Part shown: positions 1 through 10,625 of the stretch, one piece after another
Numbering within the stretch: the stretch's first letter is position 1
Layout of the letters: the number at the start of each line of letters is the position of its first letter
Assembly (NCBI GenBank): GCA_036245525.1
Contig: BTPG01000003.1
Coordinates: forward strand, 188,082,804 to 188,146,803
Length of the DNA stretch: 64,000 nucleotides
Direction of reading: 5' to 3'
Origin: Semisulcospira habei
Lineage: Eukaryota; Mollusca; Gastropoda; Semisulcospiridae
Program-made: the position numbers and the translations under genes
Notes under the pieces: model-generated
What the model saw: only the letters and a program-made list of their open reading frames with translations
The model's database searches: none
Told to the model about the DNA's origin: nothing

Positions 1-126
1 CAAATTTTTTTGTTTATTTTACCACCACCCCCCCACCCCCACCCCCCCCCCCCACCCCCCCCCCCACCCACCCCCCAAAAAAAAATAATAATAAATTAAA
101 AAAATAAAAAAAATAATAAGAAGAAG

Positions 127-157
<31 letters not shown>

Positions 158-231
158 AATAAATAAATAAATAATACAAAATAAATAAAAAATAATAATA
201 CATTTTAAATAAGAAGAAGAAGAAAAGACCG
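1..231. repeat. poly-C and A/T-rich low-complexity tract
   Basis: Positions about 22-77 are nearly pure C broken by single A residues. About 77-222 is A-rich with AAAT, AAT and AAG runs. The minus-strand open frame across it reads as Phe/Leu/Tyr runs and is not coding. Confidence 0.9.
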
Positions 232-691
232 TTATCCTGATGAAGATAAAGCTGTTCAGTCGCCTGAAGAATGTATGCGTGTTTGCGCACTGTGTATGTG
301 TAAACAGTTAACACCCTGCCCACGCCTGCGTCACGATGGTCAATAATGTGTGCCGTTCTGTGATGTTCAAGATCAGACACCCGGCACACCGCATTATGCT
401 CATGAAAGTCGGTTACCATGTCACGTTGACGCACTGAGTACTGTGGTAGCACAACCAATATGGTAATTGTGTGAAGTTTCAATATAAAACATATCATTCT
501 ATAAGCGTGCCGCGCCAAAGCAGCGAGTCTGTTTCCCACAGGCAATCAGCAGGAAATCAGTGTAGAAGAACACAATCCGTGCCCGCTATATGCCGGCAGA
601 GTTGTGAAGTTGCTTCTCTCTTTAGTTATTATTTATAGTGACAAAAATAAGGATGACGACATAATACGCTCAAAGTTTCGTCTTGAATCCG
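232..691. other. unassigned sequence
   Basis: I see no recognisable gene, transposon protein or tandem repeat here. It ends at the first hairpin. Confidence 0.5.
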
Positions 692-765
692 ACACTGGTT
701 CTCTCCCTCGATTCACTACCGCTATTAGCTGTTAGCGGTAGCGAATGGAGGGAGACAACCAGTGT
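692..765. repeat. 33 bp-arm hairpin (GGAGACAACCAGT type)
   Basis: The left arm 692-724 begins ACACTGGTTCTCTCCCTCGA. The right arm 733-765 is its reverse complement with few mismatches and ends GGGAGACAACCAGTGT; the loop is 8 bases. The GGGAGACAACYA motif recurs at 1,164-1,176 and 6,895-6,910, so this is a small interspersed hairpin family rather than a one-off. It was probably a MITE or foldback element (inference). Confidence 0.75.
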
Positions 766-1016
766 GGCCTTAAATCCAAAACTGAACTGTCGTCTCACAG
801 CAGGTTTTGAATCTACATATTTCAAGAACGATGCTTACGCTGCACAGGCTGAGGTTGACACAAAAATGGTTTTAGATAGGATTTACGTATGTTTCGTCTG
901 ACTGAACGACTTCTGCATACACCAACTCATATAGAAGTCAAATAAAACCAAAGCCCGGTAACCTCAGTTTCAACTGAAAAAACTGTTTGGCCATCCGACA
1001 TAACTGTGCTTATTCG

Positions 1017-1176
1017 GTTGTCTCCACTGAGATCAACCAGTTGCATAAGCGAGTTTAGTCCTGCACCCAGCCACTAGGCGGCCTTGCTTAGTGGCTGGCG
1101 CAGGACTAAGCGGCTCACTCATGCAACTGACCCCAGGCACCGCTGATCAGCGGTAACGAATCGAGGGAGACAACTA
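1017..1176. repeat. nested hairpin: inner AAGCGAG/GGACTAAGC type inside GGTTGTCTCC arms
   Basis: An inner inverted repeat runs 1,038-1,129. CAGTTGCATAAGCGAG and the following TTTAGTCCTGC pair with GCAGGACTAAGC and CTCATGCAACTG. It is a diverged copy of the hairpin at 48,439-48,533. Outer arms GGTTGTCTCC (1,017-1,026) and GGGAGACAACTA (1,165-1,176) match the hairpin at 692-765. One hairpin type therefore seems to have inserted into the loop of another. Confidence 0.7.
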
Positions 1177-1767
1177 ATTTGAGTGTAAAACTCAGTCCAG
1201 ATAGTACCCCGTCATGGATTTTACAATGGCTGTGACAAATCCCAGGGACTGACATTTCGTAGTCCGTTACTGACTGCATCAGCCAGGAAAAGCGAGGAGT
1301 CTATAGACCTTCACCTCAGTGTTTGGGTCGCCGCAACCTACACTGATCATTTTTTCCACGGCATTCTTTGCAATTTTCTTTTTTATTATTTCAAAATGCG
1401 ACATTGCTCATGGTTTTTGGCCTGCAATGACGGCGTGAAAATTATTTAAAAAAAAAAAAAATAACGGCACACCACAGTGTAAAAGTTACATGAATCCAAA
1501 GCGAGGCATCGTGAGACTTTCACTTCGTGAATATTCACTAGAGAATCGCGAATACCGATTTCCTTTCAAGTGCCTGTTATTACGTCGCGGCCCATCGGTT
1601 AAGGAGTCTTTAATCCATGCGTGTCCCAGCGCAGCACTGATCCCAGTTTATAAGTGCATGACGTATTAAAGTCTTAGAGTGAGCACCCCGTGGCCTCCTC
1701 CAAGTGAAAGACTAAGATATGCATGAAATAAGTCCAATCTGTGCAGTACCGAGTAAGCATTGGGTCC
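1177..1767. other. unassigned sequence
   Basis: Nothing recognisable. A short A run lies near 1,449. There is no supported reading frame and no tandem repeat. Confidence 0.5.
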
Positions 1768-1839
1768 TCGGGCCCACGACGGCCGCAGTGGGTCCGCGCA
1801 CGGATGTGCGCGGGCCCACTGCTGCCGTCGTGGGCCCAA
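1768..1839. repeat. GC-rich hairpin, 34 bp arms
   Basis: The arms 1,768-1,801 and 1,806-1,839 are reverse complements with about four mismatches and a loop of only 4 bases. The stem core is GGGCCCACGACGGC. It looks like a short foldback element. The minus-strand reading frames crossing it (1,666-2,030) are compositional by-products. Confidence 0.75.
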
Positions 1840-2051
1840 AGGCGTAGAATACATGTATGTTCACGAAAACACACCCTCCCCTGCAAGGGAAACGGGTAAC
1901 TGAAGATACAGGCTTCTTGCAGATGGAAACCAGGCTCGATACCGAGGTGAGCCTGCATGGCGATCGACAGGTGGAGAAATCCAGAATATTTCAGTGTCGG
2001 TAATGGGAATCGATACACTAACACTGGCACCAGGCCCCCACGGCCCTCAAT

Positions 2052-2157
2052 ACAGTGCGCAAAAAGTCATCAGGACAACGTCGACCATATTCGGCCCTCG
2101 TAGCGGGGCGTGGGCCGAATGTGGCCGACGTCGGCCCGACTATCTTTCGTGCACTGG
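2052..2157. repeat. short hairpin MITE-like element (~105 bp)
   Basis: The ends are inverted: ACAGTGCGCAAAA at the left and TTTCGTGCACTGG at the right. Inside, 2,080-2,097 (GTCGACCATATTCGGCCC) pairs imperfectly with 2,112-2,129 (GGGCCGAATGTGGCCGAC). I see no clear target-site duplication and the family is unknown. Confidence 0.5.
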
Positions 2158-2317
2158 GAATGCAACATCGTGATTTGCCAAGTCTGTTGCGAACGTAAAT
2201 GACGGTAACAAAGTCAGAACACTAAGTAAGCCCTGTGTTTTGCGTACCAGAATCAGTCATGGGATTAAAAACATGGTTGATCTCTAGCTGTGTGTCAGTG
2301 GTGTATGCGCCGGAGGG

Positions 2318-2480
2318 GTGAAGGGTGGAATGGGGAGGGGCGTACCCTCCCCCCCCCCCCCATTAAAAATTAGGGTAGGGGGGACAGAGTATCCCTACTC
2401 ACCGTCCCTCTACTCCATATTTAGAGAGAGAAAAAAAATGGGTGGGGGGGGGGGAGGGGGGGGGGGAGGGAGGAAAAAAA
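2318..2480. repeat. poly-C and poly-G runs
   Basis: A C run near 2,346-2,361 is followed by G runs near 2,442-2,470. The G-run strand could in principle form a quadruplex. Reading frames here are Gly/Pro runs without meaning. Confidence 0.85.
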
Positions 2481-2678
2481 TCATAACACAATGTGTTGAT
2501 TTTCTTTTGTGGAAGAAAATATGTTCTGAAAATAAATCAAAAGATTTTTATTTTCATAAGGTTGGGCTGTCGTTTTCTGTCGCCTCTCTGCACCCCGTCT
2601 TCTTTAAAACAATAAAAGAAAAAGGGTCGATACATTAACATGAAGGTGCATGTCTTTTTTAGTTAGCTTGTTCATTAG

Positions 2679-2736
2679 TCCGGCTGGCGATATACATTCA
2701 ATAGTCTGTGTATTCACAAGCAAAGCAGGCACGTCA
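2679..2736 (+). mobile_element. SINE 3'-region fragment
   Basis: CCGGCTGGCGATATACATTC and then CACAAGCAAAGCAGGCACGTC match the 3' third of the 390 bp SINE found at 33,184, 35,785, 36,737, 39,728 and 49,870. The end of the SINE is missing and a (CG)n(TG)n tract follows almost at once. Confidence 0.65.
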
Positions 2737-2746
2737 GTTCCGTCAG

Positions 2747-2860
<114 letters not shown>

Positions 2861-2869
2861 GTCAAGAGT

Positions 2870-3290
2870 TTTTATTGATGTTGGCACTTCGGCCATTTTC
2901 ACATTGACATTCTAAGTTGAAATGACAGTTTTCATAAAAAGACAGTATCACGTGGCACAGAAGTAATCAATCATTTATTGAAACATATCGTTGTTTTTCT
3001 TTTTCGTCTCTCGAAACATTTAAAAAGAAACCATGCAAACTGTCTCGTTCTAGATGCATTTCCACAGGATAACATTTGAGTGAGTAAAACACTTTCACAG
3101 TTGTTATCTGAGTTGCAAAAAAGTCCGGACGCAAGTCTATAAACTTCGGACAGTGAAACACAACGTGAGCATCGTCTTCGATAGTTTGTGGGCAAAAGGG
3201 ACAGTCGTTCATTCCATCAGTAACGCTTCGCCGGAATAAAACGAGTTCCTGTGTATCTGGATAACACTTTCTCCGAGCCTAAAGCGCACC
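2870..3290 (-). mobile_element. LINE C-terminal fragment with zinc-knuckle motif
   Basis: Read on the minus strand from 3,290 down, the frame gives RFRLGESVIQIHRNSFYSGE, then after an in-frame stop a Cys-Cys-His-Cys motif (CPFCPQTIEDDAHVVFHCP), then FIDLRPDFF. An RFR-G---HR segment followed by CxxC-H-C is the C-terminal tail found behind the reverse transcriptase of several non-LTR retrotransposon clades. Only this tail remains. The Cys/His residues are intact, but the frame is broken just before them. Both flanks are TG microsatellites. Confidence 0.7.
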
Positions 3291-3292
<2 letters not shown>

Positions 3293-3377
<85 letters not shown>

Positions 3378-3421
3378 TGTGTGCGTGCGTGCGTGCGTGC
3401 GCGTGTGTGTGTGTGTGTGTG

Positions 3422-3486
<65 letters not shown>
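3293..3486. repeat. long interrupted (TG)n microsatellite
   Basis: About 190 bases of TG, interrupted by a GTGC/GCGT block near 3,380-3,405 and by a single GCCG near 3,421. GAAGTCAAG follows directly, as it also does after the (TG)n tract ending at 2,858. The two tracts may therefore be duplicated copies flanking the LINE fragment. Confidence 0.95.
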
Positions 3487-3488
<2 letters not shown>

Positions 3489-3569
3489 GTCAAGGCATCT
3501 TGACAAACAGCATTATAGGTGATGTAAATACACATAGGCACAATTTTCAAGATTTCTGATAACTCGTAT

Positions 3570-3680
3570 GACACCCCCCCCCCATCCCCCCCCCTCGCCC
3601 TTACTAATCTCTTATCATTTGAACTTTTTAGAGGGATTGAAAATGTCCACCCCCCCCCCCTTTTTTTTTTTTTTTTTTTT
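3570..3680. repeat. poly-C and C/T homopolymer tracts
   Basis: C runs lie at about 3,574-3,597 and 3,650-3,660, the latter followed by a 20-base T run (3,661-3,680). Confidence 0.9.
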
Positions 3681-3738
3681 GAGATAAAGGTAAAGTGATC
3701 TCACCCCATACAGTTATCTGCGGCTGTTATACGGCATC

Positions 3739-3858
3739 GGCCAGCTGATTAAAAATCACAGGTATGGCATGGGTTTTAGGAGGTAGGCAATGGGGTTCAA
3801 TGCCCCATCGCCTACTTCCTAGCACCATTGCCTACCTGTATGTTTTAACCAGCTGGCC
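3739..3858. repeat. two-tier hairpin, 120 bp
   Basis: The outer arms 3,739-3,772 (starting GGCCAGCTGATTAAAA) and 3,825-3,858 (ending TTTTAACCAGCTGGCC) pair. Inside them, 3,776-3,795 (TTAGGAGGTAGGCAATGGGG) pairs with 3,803-3,822. The whole unit would fold as one long imperfect stem. It is a foldback or MITE candidate and I see no clear target-site duplication. Confidence 0.7.
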
Positions 3859-3869
3859 AATCCGCAACT

Positions 3870-4255
3870 TTTGTTATCGCGCACGAATCTCGCTTACTGA
3901 GATCTTTCGTCTGAACAGTGACGCTTAGATCAGGGCTATCCGGTGCCTTACATCATAAATAAACGGAAAACACAAAGATTAATTGATGGTACACGATAAG
4001 GAAATGACAGAAACTTATTTCTACATGATGGCTCTAGCGGGGAGCACACTAAGCTCTAAATTGTGCATCGTGCGTGTCAACACGTATACTGTGCTAAGCA
4101 AGAGAGAACGAGAGGTCCGGATTCAGCAATTCATGGGAAGGCTACGTCAGTGTGGAAACTCCGGTTATAACCGTGACGACATGTGACATCATCGTCTTAG
4201 CTTGACGCCACTGAGATGATGTAACATGGCGACTAATTCGGGCATTCGTTACTAC
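3870..4255. other. unassigned sequence
   Basis: No recognisable element. The small frame at 3,983-4,186 has no family resemblance that I know. Confidence 0.45.
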
Positions 4256-5810
4256 TTACGAATACGAATACCTTTATTGTCCCAAGATGGGAAATTCGTT
4301 TGCAGCAGATTTTTTTTAAAAATGTAAAAACAACAAATGTAAACCGGCATAAAAACAAATTAATGCATTTGACTGACTAGAACACACCGACCGATTACAG
4401 TGAGTACTATGCACACGTATATAACACCACAACCATCTGTGATGTTTAATATCCACCTAGAGAGAAAACGTGCTTAAAAACTGAGACGACACTACCTTAA
4501 ACCACGCGCACAAACACACACGCACGCACGCACGCACGCACGCAAACACACCCACACTTGCGTATCACATGACGTTGCAAATTCATTAACCTGAGGCTGA
4601 CATCTTCACCGTCCTTCAAATGATGCCATGACTATAGGTCTATGCCATGGCATCATTTAGTAGACAGATAGTGTGAGATGATGGCACGAAAGAAAGACGT
4701 TTGCGATTTGTTTTGCACGTCACAGTTCCGTATCTAATGGAGGAAGGCAAACATGCATATTCTTCGGATAAAACATGAAATATCATCAGATACAACGTGG
4801 AAGGCTTTATTAAGCACCTGCTTTTCATACAAAGATGAAAGGTAGGGCTGCTGAACACCAGTTATCTTGCTACTGATGTTGATAATGCGCAGGAGCTTAG
4901 TCTTATCTTCATCGTTTTGGCTCATGTTTGGCTCATGTTCCCAAACCCGCAACAGCCAACACGTGAGAAAGTGAGTACACTTTGAATAAAAGACTGATAA
5001 AACAAGAATTAAAATAGAGTTGTCAACATTAAACTTGCGCAGCTTTCTCAAAAGATACAGGATCTGTCGGCCTTTCTTGTGCAAAACATCACACTGCCCG
5101 TCCCATTTAAGTTGTCATCAATGGTGGTTCCAAGGTATTTGTACTCGGTCACCTTTTCCACTATTTCATCAAAATTGACAGTGTCTGACTGCGTTTGAGG
5201 GGTTTTCCTGAAGTCTATGCACATATCTCTTCGAGTTTTGGAAGCATTGATGCACAGAAAGAAGTCGCGGCACCAGTCCACAAAATCATGCACGACTGGA
5301 CGTTGTACTGGTTTCGTCATCATAGAGCAGGCTCAACAGAGCACTCCAGAATCTTCTGAGACCTTAATCAAATGCCTGTCACTGTGTGCACTCCTCCAAT
5401 CAGCTGTTTACAACATAAATAAGCGTGGTGAAAGCACACAGCCTGGAGGTGAGCCTGCAGAAACAGATTTAACAGTAGACAATGTGCCGTTTACCCAAAC
5501 TCTTTACGGTCTGCACACGAGGAAGTCTAGGATCCACAAGGCCAAACTGTTACTCAGGTTAAAATCACAGGCAAGTTTCCTGAAGAGCAAGTGTGGTTGG
5601 AGCGTGTTAAACGCGGCGCTCAGATCCAGGAATAAAATTCTAGAATAGAGTTTTACCCTTCTCAAGGTGAGTGTGGATAAGGTTCAAGAGCGTTAACGTG
5701 GCATGATCCGACCCCTCTTACTTTGACTAGTCCTCTGAAAGACATGAAGACATCTGCGTGGCGGTAGACGGCAACGATTCATCCTTCTGAGTATTACGAG
5801 ACCTTTGGCA
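4256..5810 (-). mobile_element. degenerate L2/Rex1-like LINE, 3' part
   Basis: On the minus strand the 3' end at 4,256 carries GACAATAAAGGTATTCGTATTCGT, that is, a 3' tail of imperfect ATTCGT units, preceded by a non-coding region with a small (CGCA)n tract at 4,521-4,543. Upstream of that lies a broken reverse-transcriptase frame (see the pseudogene 4,640-5,645). The upper boundary near 5,810 is where RT-like translation fades. No target-site duplication was found. Confidence 0.7.
4640..5645 (-). pseudogene. L2/Rex1-like reverse transcriptase, broken
   Basis: Conceptual minus-strand translation gives, in order, LDLSAAFNTLQ (RT motif A, near 5,610), AGSPPGCVLSPRLF (the GxPQGxxLSPxLF motif B with the usual Gln lost, near 5,440), a motif C region in which the expected YxDD is corrupted, DFVDWCRDFFLCINASKT (near 5,280), then EKVTEYKYLGTTIDDNLN. 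A shifted frame continues GRQILYLLRKLRKFNVD and KITGVQQPYLSSLYEKQVL. It ends PSSIRYGTV and FVPSS near 4,660. This order is typical of L2/CR1-group LINEs. Several stops and frameshifts, together with the lost catalytic motif, mean it is dead. The clade assignment is by motif memory. Confidence 0.7.
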
Positions 5811-5913
5811 GTTTTTTGTTTACTTGCTTAGTCTGTGCAAGTGCAGAAATGGGAAAATCGCACTCTTTCCTTTCTTCATTTCATGCAGCCATAATCAGTC
5901 AATTACTGATAAA

Positions 5914-5914
<1 letters not shown>

Positions 5915-5972
<58 letters not shown>

Positions 5973-5999
5973 GCACACACACACACACACACACACACA
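5915..5999. repeat. (CA)n microsatellite
   Basis: About 85 bases of CA with one CCG interruption near 5,971. Confidence 0.95.
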
Positions 6000-6094
6000 A
6001 ATCCGGCAGAGTAACAAAACACTAGTGTTTTTTTTTAAGTTTATAAAATAGCATGCCTATAGAACATCAGTTACATGACGTCAAAATGCCGCTA

Positions 6095-6464
6095 CGCCAT
6101 AAGACTAAATTTTATTGTGTAAATGATTACTGTGTATAGGGCTCGTGCAGTTATTTTTTTCAATAGGTCAACTTATGCGCTCTCGACACCCTGTTTTAAA
6201 ATAGACTCTTTGAAAACATCTGTTAAAACGGGCGTCGCCAGCGACATTACATGTCGACTTTTGCTATGGGCACTGCCACTACTATCGGTATTCAACGCCT
6301 ATCGCAAAAAATCGACGCATAGTGTCGCGGGCGACACGCGTTTGAACAGGTATTTTTCAAGTGGCCATTTTAAGACAGAGTGTCGAGAGCACACTGGTAA
6401 AAAGAACGGCAAGAGCCAGATACACATAAAACTTTTTACACAATAAAATGTTCGTCTTATGACG
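6095..6464. mobile_element. 370 bp foldback element with ~160 bp arms
   Basis: The left terminus CGCCATAAGACTAAATTTTA pairs with the right terminus, whose reverse complement is CGTCATAAGACGAACATTTT. Pairing continues for most of each arm, for example GCTCTCGACACCCTGTTTTA on the left against GCTCTCGACACTCTGTCTTA on the right, and TGTCGACTTTTGC (6,252-6,264) against the segment at 6,304-6,319. The loop is about 40 bases. There is no coding content. It is a long-arm MITE or foldback transposon of unknown superfamily. Confidence 0.75.
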
Positions 6465-6858
6465 TATTCGCATGTAAACGTAATGTAATGTTCTAAGCGT
6501 GCAATGTTGAAAGAATAATTCGGTTGTACAGTCAGTGCAGGATTTTGCGTGGCGCGTATGTGTGTGGGGTAGAGGGGTGGGGGGTGGGGGAGGAAGAGCA
6601 CTTGAAATGGCTGCATGAGATGACACAGCCGCAAAGGCCGTACGATTTTCTCTTAGTATTGCACCTGATATGCAGCAAAGCAAACAGAAGTCCTGCTCAA
6701 GGCCGGTCTCATAATTATCACACAGAATAATTGTTAGTGACCGTCCAGGAACCTTTAACGCGTCGTTCCTCTTCGTTTTCGATCTTTTTTTCCGGAAAAA
6801 ATCAAGCAGCATTGAATGACCGCATTTGTCGCCATGTTGCACACTATCTGATTACCGC
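6465..6858. other. unassigned sequence
   Basis: No recognisable element. A short G-rich run lies at 6,567-6,592. Confidence 0.45.
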
Positions 6859-6912
6859 ACTGGTTGCCTCCATCGACTGCTGCGCCAGCAATCGAGGGAG
6901 ATAACCAGTTTG
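6859..6912. repeat. short hairpin related to 692-765
   Basis: CACTGGTTGCCTCCATCGA pairs with TCGAGGGAGATAACCAGTTTG around a short loop. The arm sequence resembles the GGGAGACAACCAGT arm of the hairpin at 692-765. Confidence 0.55.
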
Positions 6913-7464
6913 TCTGATTACACCACCTTGCGTAAGACAACGACGTAGTATCCGGGATTTCTACGCAACCTTCCCATCATGCCGGCTGGATTTTTGTTCT
7001 TTGAAGTCTGCGTACTTGTATCTTTAGTCGACGTGTAATGTTCGATCGGCCTAGCCTTTTGAAGGTTTCGTAGTAACGTAAACAAGATGGGATGAACCAT
7101 AACCCACAAAGTCCCTTCTATATGAGAGCTGTCCTCGCTGTCAAGGGTCTCTACCTCAGTTTTGTCTTTGACCTAATTCTGATGTTGAAATATCTCCCAT
7201 TGAAAAAGTCTCGCAGATCTGCCAATGTATCAGTGAGTTCTATAATGGGCGCAGGACATACGCGTCATTGGTTTGTCAAACGTCATTTGTCATGACGTGA
7301 GTTTAAGTTTTTACGTAATTTTATATTTTACCTGATATGAATTTCACTTTCGCTTCATAGGCTTGACAAAACTAGAGTCACGGTACAATTTCAGTCTTGC
7401 TATAATTTGTGTGAAAGCAGGTTGACTTTGCCTAGCAACATGATATACTAAGTACACGGGTCAC
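6913..7464. other. unassigned sequence
   Basis: Nothing recognisable was found between the hairpin and the tandem duplication. Confidence 0.45.
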
Positions 7465-8256
7465 TTGCATGCTCTGGAACGGCGCGTCGATGTGTGTGTG
7501 TGCGTGTTAGTGCGCGCGCGCGCGCTCCAAACATCTCCAAGAGGCATAGATCCTCAGTCATGCGCCCTTCGGGCGCATGAGGATCTATGCCTCCTGGAGA
7601 TGCGCGCATGTTTGTGTGAGAGAGAGACTAGAACGCGGCGCTCGAGAGAGAGATTTGAATCATATTTAGAGTATTGTGTCAATGTCTGCGTGGTGACGAC
7701 GTCACCGCCACTGTCTGATTTTCTCCAGATGTCAAGTTTTTTTCTTACTGTTTTAATTTTTTTCTGAAAATAATTAATTTTTACTGAAAATTTTTTAAAG
7801 GATACAAATCTGGCTAACGAACTCATCCAATGCCTTTCTCAAAACTAGCTATATCGGGTGCCTTGCATGCTATTCTGAAAGCGCGACGATGTGTGTGTGC
7901 ATGCGCGTGTTAGTGCGTGCATGCGCGCGCGCTCCAAACATCTCCTCATGGGCTCTCCGCGATCATAAGGATCTATGCCTCTCGGAGATGCGCGCATTTC
8001 TGTGTGAGAAAGAAAGAGCGCGAGTGCTAGAGAGAATTACGTCATATTTAGAGTATTACTTAATGTCTGCATGGTGACGGATTTGCCCGTTTTACGTCAC
8101 CGCCACTGCCTGACCGTTCTCTAGAAGTCCGGAATTTTTTTTTTTTACTGTTTTAATTTTTTTCTTAAAAGAATTAATTTATACTAAGAAGTTGATAAAA
8201 TAGAAAGCTGGCGCCGAACGAACTCATCCAATGTCTTTTTTCAAACTAGCTATATC
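7465..8256 (+). repeat. two-copy tandem duplication, ~397 bp unit
   Basis: Copy 1 starts TTGCATGCT at about 7,465 and copy 2 at about 7,862. Both contain GTGTTAGTGCG, GCGCGCTCCAAACATCTCC, GATCTATGCCTC, GGAGATGCGCGCAT, CGTCACCGCCACTG and GAACTCATCCAATG, and both end near AAACTAGCTATATC. Copy 1 has a perfect-looking hairpin (7,532-7,567 with 7,571-7,602, three-base loop). In copy 2 one arm has been lost or altered. The copies are clearly diverged, so the duplication is old. Confidence 0.7.
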
Positions 8257-8542
8257 AATTTTTTAAAAATAAATATGACAAAAATTACGGACTCTAATCT
8301 GGATCAACCGACTTCCTATAAACGGTTGTTGATGTCTTCAATGAGACATTCAATTACAATATGCTCGAAGGCTCTCTTAGCCACCCACTTAAGAAAGTAT
8401 TTATTTCAGGCTTGTGTCAGTGTACACAAATATAGGAGATTCTCTTGTTTACATATATACGCACACACACACATACATACATACGCACATACGGCGCTTT
8501 GCGCCAAATGTACTTTCAGCAGCGAGGCCCGGTTAGCGTAAA
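8257..8542. other. unassigned sequence with short CACA/CATA run
   Basis: A (CA)/(CATA) run lies at about 8,460-8,492. Nothing else is recognised. Confidence 0.5.
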
Positions 8543-8690
8543 TAGACATGACGTAATTTTTATCTTGTTACTTCAATTGTTAGAGGCTTAGGCCTGCCCG
8601 CCTTTGACATCATGGACATGCTATTAAATTCGCCCAACCGCGACCCGTCCTCAAAACATTACTACATGTCCGCCCGATGTGTTGCACACT
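8543..8690 (+). repeat. interspersed repeat copy (ATTTTTATCTTGTTACTTC)
   Basis: Matches 15,893-16,000 in the same orientation: AGACATG, then ATTTTTATCTTGTTACTTC, then GGC-TGCCCGCC and GACATCATGG. The element type is unknown. Confidence 0.55.
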
Positions 8691-8766
8691 TATAGTAATA
8701 ATAATAGACTTATGGCACTGCATACTTAGGCATTGAACTGTTTGTTTACTTGGAGAGTTTCCGATA

Positions 8767-8872
8767 GTGGTATTGTAGTCCGACGACTGAGAAGCCGCTT
8801 ATCAGACCGCCGACGCGCCGTAGGCGCCGGCTGAGGTCTGATACTGATCAAATTCAGTGGACTACAAACCGC
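8767..8872. repeat. 106 bp hairpin element
   Basis: The outer arms TTGTAGTCC and GGACTACAA, the flanking ACTGA/TCAGT bases, and an inner stem ATCAGACC...GGTCTGAT with GGCGCC-rich loop bases make one imperfect hairpin. It is MITE-like and the family is unknown. Confidence 0.6.
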
Positions 8873-10368
8873 GATGTAACCCGAGAAGTAACCCAACACA
8901 GACAGTTCAATGTCATTGTCGTGCAGTCTACATTACGCACTATTTGAGGTCTCGAATTTGTTTCTGACGTCACTAGTACGCCAAATATTTGTGACGTCAG
9001 ACTGAATTAATAGGCAGGGGACGCGACTGTTTCGGCTACCATGCCACCATGCCCAGACCTGCCGCAAATGTGCTTGGTTTTTGCCGCTAGAATTTCAAAC
9101 GTTTACCAGCGGTGCTGCTTCTAAGCAACCAGTGACAATTTCAGAATCGTTATCAAGGAAGTGCGGACCTTTCTCACTGGATTCTATTACTTGAATCACC
9201 AACCACTACTGAGCTCAAACACGCATTCAACAATGAATCGAACTTTTCAACAAACTGGAGACAGATCATCTGTCATATTTTCTTTATTGCAGAGAAAAAC
9301 TCAACGGAGACTGAAAGAAACACGCTTAGAAAAGACAGTAAAACACAATTTATTAATATTTGGGGTAAATACCCTTTTAAAAACCAAACAAACAAACAAG
9401 TATACAATCAGCGCTACCCATATTATCAGCGAAGAAGCAATAAATATTGGGCTCTTCCATGAATTGTCGGCCTCAGTGATTTTTTTGTTTTTGTTTTGTT
9501 CTTCACGGTGGAACCGCTGAGTCTGTGTACATGTACTTGTTTTACGACATTAAAGCATGGGTCGATCAAACATCACACTGACGCTGACTGGACTAAATTT
9601 ATACACTGATGTTACTTTATGTACTCCGTTTTCAGATAACAGATAACAGATGACTATGGTTATACGTGTCAGTACTACATGTACTGCGAACTCGAGTCAT
9701 ATAATAGGCATGTACCCATAGAAAGATTCAAAGCGATCCGCTTCTCAATCACTTAATAGAAAAAAAAAATTCACTGATACAGCAGGTTCTCAATACTGCC
9801 TTGCCACAACTAAGACTTTGCATCTACCCTTCTTTTCACAATCAATTTGAGTCGGGACACGAAATACACTACAGGTACTGTCGGAGAAGCCGGGCGTCAG
9901 TGTTATCTACAGATCCTCTGGCAGGCGAGGGCGTCAGTGTCGGTGGACTCAGGCTGACTCCCCTGTGCGTGGCACTGGCAAAGGCCATCGAGCCGACCTC
10001 GGCCTACGGCCTTTTGCGCATTGGGTTGGGGTCCAACAGGAATTAATTGTAGAGTATTACCGGATAAACTGGGCATGTTCCGTTTCGTTCATTTTAGGAC
10101 ATTCAAACTGACTTAATAAGTTAAAGGTCGGGCGGACTCAGTGTTCCAGGCAAGTAGTAGCGGGCTGAACTGAAATGGTCAGTCGACTTGAAAAGTCTCG
10201 TCATTTTAGGATAGACATTCCGGCAACCGGAGTCCGTCAAGTTTGATCAGGTCAGACTTCGGCACTATGGGCTTTAAAGTTTAGTTAGTACCGGCCGGCC
10301 GGACGGAGGCTGCTCAGTCAACTCACTAGTGTAGGTTGGTTGGTTGTACGTAGCTTTAGTAGCAAGAC
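8873..10368. other. unassigned; rich in ACTGA/GTCAG words
   Basis: No gene is supported. The sequence uses ACTGAC/GTCAGT words unusually often, a feature shared with the large inverted repeat downstream. The frame at 9,161-9,520 overlaps a half-copy of a foldback element (see 9,313-9,400). Confidence 0.45.
9313..9400. repeat. single-arm copy of the 37.7 kb foldback
   Basis: GAAAGAAACACGCTTAGAAA, then ACACAATTTATTAATATT and GGGTAAATACCCTT, matches one arm of the palindrome at 37,704-37,930. The second arm is absent here. Confidence 0.65.
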
Positions 10369-10503
10369 ACGGATCGACCATCATAGTTCAAGGGTGATGC
10401 CAGAATAGCCTGGCTTGGCGCGCCTGTATTGAGGCGCCAAACTACGGGTTCTGTCATCAGTCACCCTTCAACTGACTATCATCCCGCATGGGCACGGTCG
10501 ATT
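10369..10503. mobile_element. diverged piggyBac-like foldback MITE
   Basis: GATCGACCATCATAGTTCAAGGGTGATGCCAGAATAG runs into TTGGCGCG, and the right half (GGCGCCAA, CACCCTTCAA, CGGTCGAT) is its imperfect complement. It is the same hairpin family as 47,534-47,739, where the TTAA ends are preserved. The ends are not clear here. Confidence 0.6.
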
Positions 10504-10625
10504 TGTCTCCTGAATTGTAATGCAGTCCTCACTGACTGAGAGAACACCTCCAAAATGTGGTGATTTCGTACACACTGAACATCATTGATGGGTTACTGAC
10601 GTCCTGACGCTGACGGAGCAACACC

